A DNA stretch of 12,477 nt from DATCSE01 sp036568605 (GTDB taxonomy: Bacteria > Pseudomonadota > Gammaproteobacteria > Burkholderiales > Burkholderiaceae_C). This document shows positions 1-7,887 of this stretch, piece after piece (the stretch's first letter is position 1; every line of letters starts with the position of its first letter). The DNA lies in contig DATCSE010000605.1 in assembly GCA_036568605.1 (NCBI GenBank), forward strand, positions 1 through 12,477. The letters are read 5' to 3'. Both the position numbers and the translations under genes were made by a program. The notes beneath the pieces were generated by a model. It was given only the letters and a program-made list of their open reading frames with translations. It was not told the origin of the DNA and searched no databases.

Positions 1-561
1 GTACACGTCCTCGCCGGCGCCTTCGACGCCGCGGCCCCAGCGGGCATCACGTGCGATGTCGACCATCGGCGCGAAGGTCCAGCGCAGGCCCTCGGCGCTC
101 GCCTCGACCGCCGCGGCGCGCGCGCAGCGTTCGGCGAGCGCGGGCTCCCAGCTCGCCGCCTCGGCGAGCGGCACCGGAAAGATCGTGCGAAAGCCGTGGA
201 TCACGTCGGCGCCGAACAGCAGCGGGATGTGCAGGCGCGACTCGTCGACCGCGGCGTGCTGCGCGCGCCGCCGGCCCTCGACGCTGCCGCCGTTGAACAG
301 GCCCATCAGGCGGCCGGCCCGGATGTCGTCGAACTGCTGCGCCTCGCTCGCGCGCCGCGCCTCGGGATTGGCCAGCGGTGCGCCCGAGGCCGGGGCATAG
401 AGGCTGAGCTGGCCGACTTTCTCCTCGACCGTCATGCGCGCGATCAGCGCCTCGATGAACGGGTCGGCGGCTGAAGAATCGATCGCGGGCTCGGCTTCAC
501 CGGCGACGCAGGCCAGTGCCAGCAGCACGGCGACGATGATGGCGGGAACGCGGGCACGCAT
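1..561 (-). CDS. bglX: Periplasmic beta-glucosidase, glycoside hydrolase family 3, N-terminal part (cut by window edge)
   Basis: Reading leftwards from the ATG at 561, the frame stays open for 187 codons to the window edge, so the gene is partial at its 3' end. It begins with a basic and hydrophobic signal peptide (MRARVPAIIVAVLLALAC, probably cleaved near residue 20-25), so the enzyme should be exported. Then come GH3 N-terminal barrel hallmarks: a 'MTVEEKVGQL' helix near residue 43, 'LLFGADVIHGFRTIFPVPL' near residue 116, 'EASAEGLRWTFAPMVDIARD' near 152, and 'RWGRGVEGAGEDVY' at the end. These are typical of BglX, which removes terminal beta-linked glucose from oligosaccharides. The nucleophile Asp and the C-terminal domains lie outside the window. 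No convincing Shine-Dalgarno is visible; the start rests on the signal peptide. The gene lies 39 nt after the HNH gene in the same direction. Family assignment is strong; exact substrate is unknown. Confidence 0.88.
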   Translation of the reverse strand, partial: MRARVPAIIVAVLLALACVAGEAEPAIDSSAADPFIEALIARMTVEEKVGQLSLYAPASGAPLANPEARRASEAQQFDDIRAGRLMGLFNGGSVEGRRRAQHAAVDESRLHIPLLFGADVIHGFRTIFPVPLAEAASWEPALAERCARAAAVEASAEGLRWTFAPMVDIARDARWGRGVEGAGEDVY

Positions 562-600
562 GGCCCGCGATTCTGGAGGCAAGCGCGTCGCCAGCCGATC

Positions 601-1176
601 TCAGCCGTGCAACCGGCTGTGCCGCGGCACGCTCGCGAGCAGGAACTCCATCTGGTCGGCGAGGATGCGGCGGCCGCGCAGGATCATGTCCTCGTGCAGG
701 TTCGGCACGTACGGCAGGTACATCAGCGACATGTTCGCTTCTTCGGGCATGCGGTTGCCCTTGTGGCCGTTGCAGGGGCGGCACGCGGTGATGCAGTTCA
801 TCCAGGTGTCGCGGCCACCGCGGGAGGTCGGCACGATGTGCTCGCGGGTCAGGTCGTCGATCGCGAAGTGGCCGCCGCAGTAGGCGCAGATCTGGCGGTC
901 GCGTGCGAACAGCTTGGGGTTCGACAGCGCCGGCGTGTGGCGCCAAGCCCGGCTGGGGACCGTGCCGCGCACGGCGATGATGGGGTGCAGCTCGATGCGC
1001 GACTGCAGCCCGGTGCGCTGGTACCCGCCGCGCAGCACGTAGAACGTGTCGCCGAGGGTCCAGGCCACTCCGTCGCTGGCATAGATCACGGCAGCCTCTT
1101 TGGCGGAGATCCAGGCCTGGGGTCTGCCCGACACATCGAGTTGCAGAACTTCCATGAGGCTTCGAGCGTACCGCAT
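601..1176 (-). CDS. Stand-alone HNH endonuclease family protein
   Basis: A 191-residue protein, counted from the ATG at 1176. The HNH core is clear: a zinc-binding CxxC pair (C97/C100 in 'ICAYCGG'), 'REHIVPTSRGG' with the general-base His at 113, 'WMNC' with Asn at 127, and a second CxxC (C132/C135) followed by 'NGHKGNR'. The four cysteines should hold one structural zinc next to the beta-beta-alpha-metal nuclease fold. The N-terminal 90 residues ('VLQLDVSGRPQAWIS...') resemble a conserved segment I recall from betaproteobacterial HNH proteins of this length. There is no methylase, restriction or toxin partner nearby, so it looks like a resident housekeeping HNH protein of unknown target. The start is uncertain: TTG at 1194 and ATG at 1155 (giving MEVLQLDVSG) are alternatives. 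ATG 1176 was chosen for the purine-rich GAGGGA about 11 nt upstream. It follows the cyclase gene by 76 nt. Confidence 0.88.
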   Translation of the reverse strand: MRYARSLMEVLQLDVSGRPQAWISAKEAAVIYASDGVAWTLGDTFYVLRGGYQRTGLQSRIELHPIIAVRGTVPSRAWRHTPALSNPKLFARDRQICAYCGGHFAIDDLTREHIVPTSRGGRDTWMNCITACRPCNGHKGNRMPEEANMSLMYLPYVPNLHEDMILRGRRILADQMEFLLASVPRHSRLHG

Positions 1177-1252
1177 TGCGGGGCGTTCCCTCAAGCGGCC
1201 GGCCGGACGACCTGGCCGGCGCGCGGCAACGCCGCCACAGGCGTCACGGTTG

Positions 1253-4200
1253 TCATCGGGCCGACATCGCCCAGGCGTCCAGGATGCGCCGGTGCTCCGG
1301 CACGCCGTTCAGGTACTTGTCGCGCAAGGCAGGGTCCACGGTGTCGGCCAGCGCCAGCAGTACGTCGTGGGCGCGGGCCAGCATGCGCCCGGCGCGTGCG
1401 TCCCCCGCGGCGGTCAGGACCTGGTAGCAGGTGTACGGGACACCGGGGTAGCGCGCGATCGCGGCGTCGCCCTGCGTGCCGATCAACTCCAGCAAGTGCT
1501 CCACGTGCTGCATTGCCCCACCGACATCGCCGAGGCGGAGCACGGCGCACGCCATCGTCGACCGTGCGGACAAGACGGTCTCTCCGCCCTGGTTGCCGCA
1601 TGCGGCCTCTTCATCGATGGCTTCGCGGGCCGTGGCCGCCGCGGTGCCGGGATCACCGGTTTCGGTCAGCGCCTGCGCCAGGTTGGTCAATGCCAGCGAG
1701 CGTGCGTGGCGATCCCCGATGGTCGCGGCGATCTCGATCGCGGCTCGGGAATTCGCGATGGCGGCGTCGAAGTCGCCGATCGCCACGTCGATCTGCGCCA
1801 GGCCCAGCAGTGCGCGCCCTTCGGTCGAGCGCAATTCGATCTGCCGGGCAATGCGCAGCGACGCTTCCAGGCTGGAGCGCGCCGCGTCGTATTCGCCCAG
1901 GTGCATTTGCACGTCGGCCAGGTTGCCGAGAATCACGCCCTCCAGACGGAGTTCTCCGCTCTGCTGGGCGATGGCGACGACGCGCAGAAACAGGTCGCGT
2001 GCGGTCCGGACGTTGCCCGTGGCGGATTCCAGGTAGGCCCAGACGCCCAGGAGCTTGGCCTCGACGAGCGGGCTGTCGCAGCGCCGCGCGTGCTGCAGCC
2101 CGATCTCGACCGACGCCCTGGCTTGCGCATAGGCACCCAGCACTGTCGAGGCATAGACGCATTCGCAGTGGGCCAGCGTCGCCGACTCGAAATCTTCGGC
2201 TCGTTCGGCCAATGCCGCGGCGTCCAGCGCAAGCTTGCAGGCCTTGTCGTACTCGCTGCGCCGATCCGCGAGCAACGCCCGCTGCATCGCGACCTCGCTC
2301 AGCCTCCGAGGGGCGTCGGTTCGCTGGGCGAGTGCGAACTGCGCTTCGAGGGTCGCTTCCATCGCATCGTAGCGGCCGAGTTGATCGTGCAGCGCCTGCT
2401 GCCGCTCCAGCAGCCGCCAATGCGTACCCGTGTCGTCTTCGCCGACGAGTTCGAGCCCGCGCCGCAGGTGCTCGAGAGCTTCCTCATTGGCATAGCGTTC
2501 GGCGGCGTTGCGTGCGGCCCGCTCGAAGTAGCGCGTCGCCTCAAGGCGGTTGCCGGCGCGTGCATAGTGCTCCGCCGTCACGGCCAGAAACTCGCTCTCG
2601 CGTTCGTGCAGATGCTCGGCCAGCCAGGCCGCCGCACGGGCATGGGCGGCCTGGCGGCGCGACTTCAGCACGCCGTCGTAGGTGACCTGGTGCAGCAGGT
2701 GGTGCACGAACGCGTACTCGCGGTTGCCGCTGAAGCTGCTGCCGGGGCGCGCCAGCGTCATCTCCTTGCGCAGCAGCTCGTCCAGCGATGCCGGCGCATC
2801 GGCGTCGATCGCGGCGAGCGCGCGGTCCCAGAAGACATGGCCGATCACCGACGCGTCCTGCAGCGCGGAGCGGGTGCGTTCGTCCAGCGCCGCGAGTCGC
2901 GCCTGCAGCACGCCGACCAGCGTTCCGGGCACGCGCGCCTGGCGCAGACGATCCGGCCGCACGAGCCAGCTGGTCGCTTCGCCGGCGCCGGCATCGACGA
3001 CGATCACGCCGTCGTCGATCAGCATCTTGACCAGCTCCTCCATGTAGAAAGGGTTGCCTCCGGCACCGTCGACGATCAATTTGTGCAGCGTCGCCACGCT
3101 GGTCTGCAGCGGCCGCAGCAGCGAGTCGGCCAGGTCGCCGCTGACGGAGCTATCCATGGGCTCGAGCCGCAGCAGGCGATGGGCGGCATCGTCGGCATCG
3201 ACCCAATCCGCGTGGCGCTCGAGCAGCTCGGGGCGCGCGAGCATCACGACGAACAACGGCAGCTCGCGCGCATCGCGCAGCAGGCGGCGCACGAACTCGA
3301 GCGAACCGTCGTCCGCCCAGTGCAGATCGTCGAGCAGCAGCACGACCGGCGAACCGTCGCTCGCGCTCAGCCGGCGCAGCCATTCGAGGCCGGCGTCGAA
3401 TGCCCGGTCGCGCAGCCGCCGGGCGTCGGGCATGACCGCCTGGACCGCGGGGCTGGCCGAGAAGTCCAGGCCGATCAGCTGGCCCAGCAACTCGGCGTTG
3501 CCGGCCTCGCCGAGCACGGTGCCCAGCCCGTCGACCAGCTTGCGGCGTGCGAGCTCCGCGCTGTCGCTGTCGTCGATCTGCAACCGCCACGCGAGCAGGT
3601 CGCGCAGCAGGCCGTAGGGTTGCAGCCGGCTGTGCGGATGCGAGCGGCCGAGCAGCAGCCAGACCGACTGCTCGTGCATCTCCAGCCAGTCCTGCACCTC
3701 ATACAGCAGGCGGCTTTTGCCGAGCCCCGCTTCGCCGAGGATGCTGACCGCGCGCAGCCGGCGCTCGCGGGACATCGTCTCAAAGTCGGCCTGCAGGCTC
3801 GACAGTTCGGTGTCGCGCCCGATCATCGGCGTCTCGACACCCTCGACGCCGCGGGTCGCGACCCGGAAGGCTCGCGGCTTGACGCCATGCACGAGGTAGC
3901 TGCGCACCGGCTCGGCCAGGCCCCTGATCGCGAGCGGCGGTTCTTCCGAGATCTCGAACACGCCGCGCACGTGCCGATACGTGGCCTGGCTGATGCGCAG
4001 CCCGTTCGGCGGCGCGGCCTGCTCCAAACGAGCCGCGAGGTTCACGGTCGGCCCCATCGCGGTGTTCTCGGCTTCGATGCCGGCGCCGAGCGCGACCGCG
4101 CCGGTGTGGATGCCGACGCGGATGCGGAAGTGCTCCAGGCCGTAGCGCGCTCGGACGTCGTGGGCAAACGCGTGGGTCGCCGCGAGAATCGCGAGCCCGG

Positions 4201-4588
4201 CACGTACCGCGAGCTCGGGCGCGTCCTCCAGGGGTGTCGCATCGGCGCCGAATGCCGCCTTCAGGCCATCGCCGGTGTAGCGCAGCACGCGGCCGTGATG
4301 CGCGCGCACCGCGGCGCTGAACCGCTCGAGCGCGCGGGACATCAGCTGGACCAGGTCCTCCGCATCGAGCCGCTCGGCGATCGCGGTGGAGCCCACCACG
4401 TCGGCGAACAGCACGGTGACCTGGCGGCGTTGCAGCACGGCGGCCGGGCTCGCCGGGCCGGCAGCCCTCAGCGCCGCGATGCGCTCGCGCAGCGGCGCCA
4501 GCGCGGCATCGACCACGGCATCGCTGAGCGTCGCGCGCTGCGCTTCCAGCGCGGCGATCGCCACTTCCAGATGCCGGGTCTCGTCCAT
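1253..4588 (-). CDS. Class III nucleotidyl cyclase - AAA/STAND ATPase - TPR-like signalling protein
   Basis: A cytoplasmic protein of 1111 residues with no membrane segments. Order: a predicted coiled coil (5-45); a class III cyclase domain (55-235) starting 'RQVTVLFADVVGST'; an ATPase module beginning 'MIGRDTEL' (255); and a long helical tail (about 650-1080) of TPR-like repeats such as 'LGEYDAARSSLEASLRIA'. In the cyclase, the two metal-binding aspartates (D63, D107 in 'YTGDG') and the transition-state N183-x3-R187 are present. T176 fits the purine-contacting Thr of class IIIb enzymes, but the usual Lys four residues before D107 is Arg103. The ATPase has Walker A 'GEAGLGKS' (285-292) and Walker B 'VVLLLDDLHWAD' (415-426). 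The protein probably makes cAMP in response to a ligand or partner sensed by the TPR tail. ATG 4588 (MDETRHLEV) was chosen by family resemblance; a GTG at 4654 in frame would add 22 residues. No strong Shine-Dalgarno is seen. Codon use is somewhat less GC-extreme than in the fad genes. Confidence 0.93.
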   Translation of the reverse strand: MDETRHLEVAIAALEAQRATLSDAVVDAALAPLRERIAALRAAGPASPAAVLQRRQVTVLFADVVGSTAIAERLDAEDLVQLMSRALERFSAAVRAHHGRVLRYTGDGLKAAFGADATPLEDAPELAVRAGLAILAATHAFAHDVRARYGLEHFRIRVGIHTGAVALGAGIEAENTAMGPTVNLAARLEQAAPPNGLRISQATYRHVRGVFEISEEPPLAIRGLAEPVRSYLVHGVKPRAFRVATRGVEGVETPMIGRDTELSSLQADFETMSRERRLRAVSILGEAGLGKSRLLYEVQDWLEMHEQSVWLLLGRSHPHSRLQPYGLLRDLLAWRLQIDDSDSAELARRKLVDGLGTVLGEAGNAELLGQLIGLDFSASPAVQAVMPDARRLRDRAFDAGLEWLRRLSASDGSPVVLLLDDLHWADDGSLEFVRRLLRDARELPLFVVMLARPELLERHADWVDADDAAHRLLRLEPMDSSVSGDLADSLLRPLQTSVATLHKLIVDGAGGNPFYMEELVKMLIDDGVIVVDAGAGEATSWLVRPDRLRQARVPGTLVGVLQARLAALDERTRSALQDASVIGHVFWDRALAAIDADAPASLDELLRKEMTLARPGSSFSGNREYAFVHHLLHQVTYDGVLKSRRQAAHARAAAWLAEHLHERESEFLAVTAEHYARAGNRLEATRYFERAARNAAERYANEEALEHLRRGLELVGEDDTGTHWRLLERQQALHDQLGRYDAMEATLEAQFALAQRTDAPRRLSEVAMQRALLADRRSEYDKACKLALDAAALAERAEDFESATLAHCECVYASTVLGAYAQARASVEIGLQHARRCDSPLVEAKLLGVWAYLESATGNVRTARDLFLRVVAIAQQSGELRLEGVILGNLADVQMHLGEYDAARSSLEASLRIARQIELRSTEGRALLGLAQIDVAIGDFDAAIANSRAAIEIAATIGDRHARSLALTNLAQALTETGDPGTAAATAREAIDEEAACGNQGGETVLSARSTMACAVLRLGDVGGAMQHVEHLLELIGTQGDAAIARYPGVPYTCYQVLTAAGDARAGRMLARAHDVLLALADTVDPALRDKYLNGVPEHRRILDAWAMSAR

Positions 4589-4710
4589 CGATGCCGTTGT
4601 CGCGCCGCGCCGTTGAAGGGTGCGCGCAGCTAATGTAGGACATCTCTGACACACGGGATCGGGTGAAGGCCGGGCCTGGGCAGATGCGCTCGGTGATGAG
4701 CGGCAGACGG

Positions 4711-4730
4711 TCTAGAGCGCGACGCCTAGA
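4711..4730. repeat. Short inverted repeat with paired CTAG tetranucleotides
   Basis: TCTAG and CTAGA half-sites are separated by 10 nt (tctagagcgcgacgcctaga). CTAG is generally rare in proteobacterial genomes, so two copies in symmetric arrangement in an intergenic region may be a protein-binding site. The arms are only 5 bp and chance is possible. Confidence 0.3.
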
Positions 4731-4781
4731 AAAGGTCGTTCTGCACGAATGTCCTGTCATCTGGATCGGCTACAAAATAGC

Positions 4782-4793
4782 ACGACCGTTCGT
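4782..4793. promoter_or_regulatory. Putative TetR-family operator upstream of the fad operon
   Basis: ACGACCGTTCGT is an imperfect palindrome: it differs from its own reverse complement at only one symmetric pair (positions 5 and 8). It sits in the AT-rich presumed promoter, 46 nt before the TetR start codon. Placement and symmetry fit autorepression by the adjacent TetR protein and control of the downstream beta-oxidation genes, with relief by an acyl-CoA ligand. That mechanism is inferred from how TetR-type fad regulators generally work. No second copy was found before the acyl-CoA dehydrogenase gene. Confidence 0.45.
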
Positions 4794-4839
4794 TTTAAAG
4801 TACGCTCTCGTCCCCGCCTACCCGATTCGCGAGCAACCC

Positions 4840-5544
4840 GTGGCCGAACCCGACCTCGATGCACCGACCCGCGACGCCGCTGCACACCGCCCGTTGATGA
4901 AGGGCCGGCAGACCCGCGCCACCATCCTCGATGCCGCGCTGACGCTGGCATCGCACATGGGCCTGGAGGGCTTGTCGATCGGCGCGCTGGCCGAGGTCAC
5001 GCAGATGAGCAAGTCGGGCGTGTTCGCGCACTTCGGCTCGCGCGAGGAGTTGCAGATCTCGGTCGTGCGCGAGTACCACGCGAAGTTCGAGGACGAGGTG
5101 TTCCGCCCGGCGATGAAGGTCCGCCGCGGCCTGCCGCGGCTGCGCACGCTGTTCGACCGCTGGTTCAAGCGCGTCTCGGTCGAGATCGACGCCGGCTGCA
5201 TCTACATCAGCGGCGCGGTCGAGTTCGACGACCGGCCCGGCCCGGTGCGCGACGCGCTGGTCACGATGGTGCAGACCTGGCAGGACGCGCTCGAGCGCGC
5301 GATCCGCATCGCGATCGAGGAAGGCCACCTGCGCGCCGACACCGACCCGAAGCAGATGCTGTTCGAGGTCCACGGCCTGATCCTCGCGCTGCACCACGAC
5401 GCCCGCTTCCTGCGCCACGACGGCGCCGGCGTGCGTGCGCGCGCGGCGTTCGAGAACGTGCTGTCGCGTTACGTCACGCCGGAGGCACCGCCCGCATCGG
5501 CCGCCGGCGCGCCGCGCAAGTTGCGCGCCGTCAAGTCCACCTGA
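4840..5544 (+). CDS. TetR-family transcriptional regulator of the fatty-acid degradation operon
   Basis: A 234-residue DNA-binding repressor-type protein when started at GTG 4840. The N-terminal TetR domain begins near 'GRQTRATILDAALTLA' (22-37). The helix-turn-helix is 'LSIGALAEVTQMSKSGVFAHF' (45-65) followed by 'GSREEL', with the canonical S-K-S-G-V-F-x-H-F recognition helix. The remainder is a helical ligand-binding and dimerisation domain, then a short low-complexity Ala/Pro tail. The start is uncertain: ATG at 4897 (MKGRQTR) is an alternative, and no strong Shine-Dalgarno precedes either. The gene is divergent from the cyclase and ends 43 nt before the acyl-CoA dehydrogenase gene. It is therefore most likely the local regulator of beta-oxidation, binding a long-chain acyl-CoA as PsrA, FadR(Bacillus) and similar TetR proteins do. 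Family call is firm; ligand and target are inferred from context. Confidence 0.9.
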   Translation: MAEPDLDAPTRDAAAHRPLMKGRQTRATILDAALTLASHMGLEGLSIGALAEVTQMSKSGVFAHFGSREELQISVVREYHAKFEDEVFRPAMKVRRGLPRLRTLFDRWFKRVSVEIDAGCIYISGAVEFDDRPGPVRDALVTMVQTWQDALERAIRIAIEEGHLRADTDPKQMLFEVHGLILALHHDARFLRHDGAGVRARAAFENVLSRYVTPEAPPASAAGAPRKLRAVKST

Positions 5545-5587
5545 CATCTTCACCGCTGTTCGCTTTTCACCCCAGGAGTCCCACGCA

Positions 5588-7378
5588 ATGCCCCACTACG
5601 CCCCGCCGCTGCGCGACATGCAGTTCGTGATGCACGAGGTGCTGAACGCCGTCGACGAGCTGAAGGCTCTGCCGGCCCATGCCGACATCGACGCCGAGAC
5701 GATCAACGCGGTGCTCGAGGAAGCAGGCAAGTTCGCGGCCGAGGTCGTTGCGCCGCTGAACCAGATCGGCGACCGCGAGGGCTGCACGCTGGACAAGGCG
5801 ACGCACGAGGTCAAGGCACCGACTGGCTTCAAGGAGGCGTATGCGAAATACGTCGAAGGCGGGTGGGCGGCGCTGAGCTGCGACCCGGCGTACGGCGGCC
5901 AAGGCCTGCCGCACCTGGTGAACCAGACCGTCTACGAGATGCTGAACTCGGCGAACCAGGCCTGGACCATGTACCCCGGCCTGTCGCACGGTGCCTACGA
6001 GGCGCTGCACGCGCACGGCTCGGACGAGCAGAAGAAGACCTACCTGCCCAAGCTGACCAGCGGCCAGTGGACCGGCACGATGTGCCTGACCGAGCCGCAC
6101 TGCGGCACCGACCTGGGCCTGCTGCGCACCAAGGCCGAGCCGCAGGGCGATGGCACCTACAAGCTGACCGGCAACAAGATCTTCATCTCGGCCGGCGAGC
6201 ACGACCTCGCCGAGAACATCATCCACCTGGTGCTCGCGCGGCTGCCCGATGCGCCCAGCGGCTCCAAGGGCATCTCGCTGTTCGTCGTGCCGAAATACCT
6301 CGTGAACGCCGATGGCTCGCTGGGCGCGCGCAACCCGATCTTCTGCGGCGCGCTCGAGCACAAGATGGGCATACACGGCAACGCGACCGCGCAGCTGAAC
6401 CTCGACGGCGCGGTCGGCACGCTGGTCGGCGAGCCGAACAAGGGCCTGGCCGCGATGTTCGTGATGATGAACGCGGCGCGCCTGGGCGTGGGCATGCAGG
6501 GGCTGGGGCTGACCGAAGTCGCGTACCAGAACGCGGTGGCCTACGCGAAGGACCGCATCCAGATGCGCTCGCTGTCCGGTCCGAAGGCGCCGGACAAGCC
6601 GGCCGACCCCATCATCGTGCACCCCGACGTGCGCAAGATGCTGCTGACCGCGCGCGCCTATGCCGAAGGCGGCCGCGCGCTCGCGATGTGGACCACGCTG
6701 CAGCTCGACAAGGAGCACGGCAGCGACGATGCCGCGCTGAAGGCCGAGTGCGCCGACCTGGTCGCGCTGATCACGCCCATCGTCAAGGCGTTCCTGACCG
6801 ACAACGCCTGGATCGCGACCTCGAACTGCATGCAGGTCTTCGGCGGCCACGGCTACATCGCCGAGTGGGGCATGGAGCAGTACGTGCGCGACGCCCGGAT
6901 CAACATGATCTACGAAGGCACCAACACGATCCAGTCGCTGGACTTGCTGGGCCGCAAGGTGCTCGCCGACAACGGCGCGAAGCTGAAGAAGTTCGGCAAG
7001 CTGGTCGCGCAGTTCGTCGAGGACGAAGGCGTGAACGAGGACATGCAGGAGTTCGTCAACCCGCTGGCTGACCTCGGCGACAAGGTCACCAAGCTGACCA
7101 CCGAGATCGGCATGAAGGCGTTCAAGAACCCGGACGAGGTCGGCGCCGCGGCGGTCGACTACCTGCGTGTCTGCGGCCACCTGGTGTTCGCGTACTTCTG
7201 GGCGCGCATGGCCAAGGTCGCGCTCGCCAAGCTCGATGGTGGCGACTCGTTCTACAAGGCCAAGCTCGCGACCGCACGCTTCTACTTCGCGAAGCTGCTG
7301 CCCGAGACCGCCGGCCTGATCCGCAGTGCGCGCGCCGGCGTCGCGACGCTGCAGGACATGGACGAAGCGCTGTTCTGA
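5588..7378 (+). CDS. fadE: Acyl-CoA dehydrogenase with extra C-terminal domain (Bacillus FadE / DmdC type)
   Basis: A 596-residue flavoenzyme catalysing the first beta-oxidation step, acyl-CoA to trans-2-enoyl-CoA, with electrons passing from FAD to electron-transfer flavoprotein. An N-terminal extension (1-60) precedes the three-part acyl-CoA dehydrogenase fold. The flavin-binding segment 'MCLTEPHCGTDLG' lies near residue 165, and 'QVFGGHGYIAEWGMEQ' precedes the active site. The catalytic base is E443 in 'MIYEGTNTIQ'. After about residue 470 comes the additional C-terminal domain found in about 600-residue members such as Bacillus subtilis FadE and methylmercaptopropionyl-CoA dehydrogenase DmdC; E. 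coli FadE is a different, longer protein. The start at ATG 5588 is set by AGGAG at 5574-5578, 9 nt upstream; the frame is open further back into the TetR gene, which is coincidental. Position next to other beta-oxidation genes favours a fatty acyl-CoA substrate over DMSP metabolism. The symbol is by analogy with Bacillus fadNAE. Confidence 0.93.
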   Translation: MPHYAPPLRDMQFVMHEVLNAVDELKALPAHADIDAETINAVLEEAGKFAAEVVAPLNQIGDREGCTLDKATHEVKAPTGFKEAYAKYVEGGWAALSCDPAYGGQGLPHLVNQTVYEMLNSANQAWTMYPGLSHGAYEALHAHGSDEQKKTYLPKLTSGQWTGTMCLTEPHCGTDLGLLRTKAEPQGDGTYKLTGNKIFISAGEHDLAENIIHLVLARLPDAPSGSKGISLFVVPKYLVNADGSLGARNPIFCGALEHKMGIHGNATAQLNLDGAVGTLVGEPNKGLAAMFVMMNAARLGVGMQGLGLTEVAYQNAVAYAKDRIQMRSLSGPKAPDKPADPIIVHPDVRKMLLTARAYAEGGRALAMWTTLQLDKEHGSDDAALKAECADLVALITPIVKAFLTDNAWIATSNCMQVFGGHGYIAEWGMEQYVRDARINMIYEGTNTIQSLDLLGRKVLADNGAKLKKFGKLVAQFVEDEGVNEDMQEFVNPLADLGDKVTKLTTEIGMKAFKNPDEVGAAAVDYLRVCGHLVFAYFWARMAKVALAKLDGGDSFYKAKLATARFYFAKLLPETAGLIRSARAGVATLQDMDEALF

Positions 7379-7416
7379 CGACCACGAACGCCGTTCACGG
7401 CAAAGGGAGACGAAGA

Positions 7417-7866
7417 ATGACCCAGCACCCGTTCGCCATCGTCGCCGCCGTCGGCCTGAGCCTCGCGAGCGCGCTCGCGCAGGCGCAGGCCACGCCGGTC
7501 GGCTTGTGGAAGACGATAGACGACAACACGAAGAAGGAACGCTCGCTGATCCGCATCAGCGACACGGGCGGCGTGCTGACCGGCCGCCTCGAGAAGGCGC
7601 TGGACCCGAACGCGAAGCCCGATGCGGTCTGCGACAAGTGCACCGACGAGCGCAAGGACAAACCGCTGATCGGCATGGCGATCATCCGCAACGTCAAGCA
7701 GAACGCCGACGACAAGGGCCTCTGGGACGGCGGCGACATCGTCGACCCGGACAACGGCAAGACCTACCGGCTGCGCCTGAAGCCGCTGGACGGCGGCAAG
7801 TCGCTGGAGGTGCGCGGCTATCTCGGGCCGTTCTACCGCAACCAGACGTGGATCCGCGTCGAGTGA
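7417..7866 (+). CDS. Secreted DUF2147 domain protein
   Basis: A 149-residue protein with a clear signal peptide (residues 1-25, cleavage likely after 'AQA' before 'TPVGLW'), so the mature product of about 124 residues should be periplasmic. It has the features of DUF2147: 'GLWKTIDD' at the mature N-terminus, a CxxC (C72/C75, 'CDKC'), 'IGMAII', 'WDGGDIVDPDNGKTY' (103-117), and the closing 'LEVRGYLGPFYRNQTWIR'. The fold of the family is thought to be a small beta-barrel, and its biochemical role is unknown to me. A purine-rich GGGAGA lies about 11 nt before the ATG. It begins 38 nt after the acyl-CoA dehydrogenase and ends 21 nt before the hydrolase, so it is inside the operon. DUF2147 genes next to acyl-CoA dehydrogenase genes seem familiar from betaproteobacteria, suggesting an envelope function linked to lipid or fatty-acid use, but this is inference. 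Confidence 0.88.
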   Translation: MTQHPFAIVAAVGLSLASALAQAQATPVGLWKTIDDNTKKERSLIRISDTGGVLTGRLEKALDPNAKPDAVCDKCTDERKDKPLIGMAIIRNVKQNADDKGLWDGGDIVDPDNGKTYRLRLKPLDGGKSLEVRGYLGPFYRNQTWIRVE

Positions 7867-7887
7867 GGCGGCATCGACCGAACTGCC

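Larger units (their letters stand above)
4589..4839. promoter_or_regulatory. Divergent intergenic region between the cyclase and TetR genes
   Basis: About 250 nt separate the two divergent starts, and both promoters should lie here. The stretch 4771-4801 (tacaaaatag...cgttttaaagt) is strikingly AT-rich for this genome and is the best place for the rightward promoter, although no textbook -35/-10 pair can be assigned with confidence. For the leftward gene, a TACATT-like -10 lies on the minus strand around 4629-4634, without a good -35. An open frame continues from the TetR gene back to a GTG at 4663, but it would place the AT-rich segment and the operator-like palindrome inside the gene, so it is taken as untranslated. 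Confidence 0.5.

Noticed and set aside
1198..1220. GC-rich hairpin (gccggcc, 9-nt loop, ggccggc) between the cyclase and HNH genes as a terminator
   Set aside because: The stem is 7 bp, without a T-tract on the minus strand, and such GC repeats are frequent by chance at this base composition.
1100..4633. Open frame of 1177 codons on the plus strand opposite the cyclase gene
   Set aside because: It is antisense to a protein with clear cyclase and ATPase motifs. Its translation is Gln/Arg/Ala-rich with no recognisable domain, as expected of a shadow frame in GC-rich DNA.
4663..4839. N-terminal extension of the TetR protein from the upstream GTG
   Set aside because: The extra 59 residues precede a complete TetR domain, show no domain character, and would place the AT-rich promoter-like segment and operator-like palindrome inside the gene.
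5567..7180. Open frame of 537 codons on the minus strand opposite the acyl-CoA dehydrogenase
   Set aside because: Antisense shadow with low-complexity composition; the plus-strand dehydrogenase explains the region fully.
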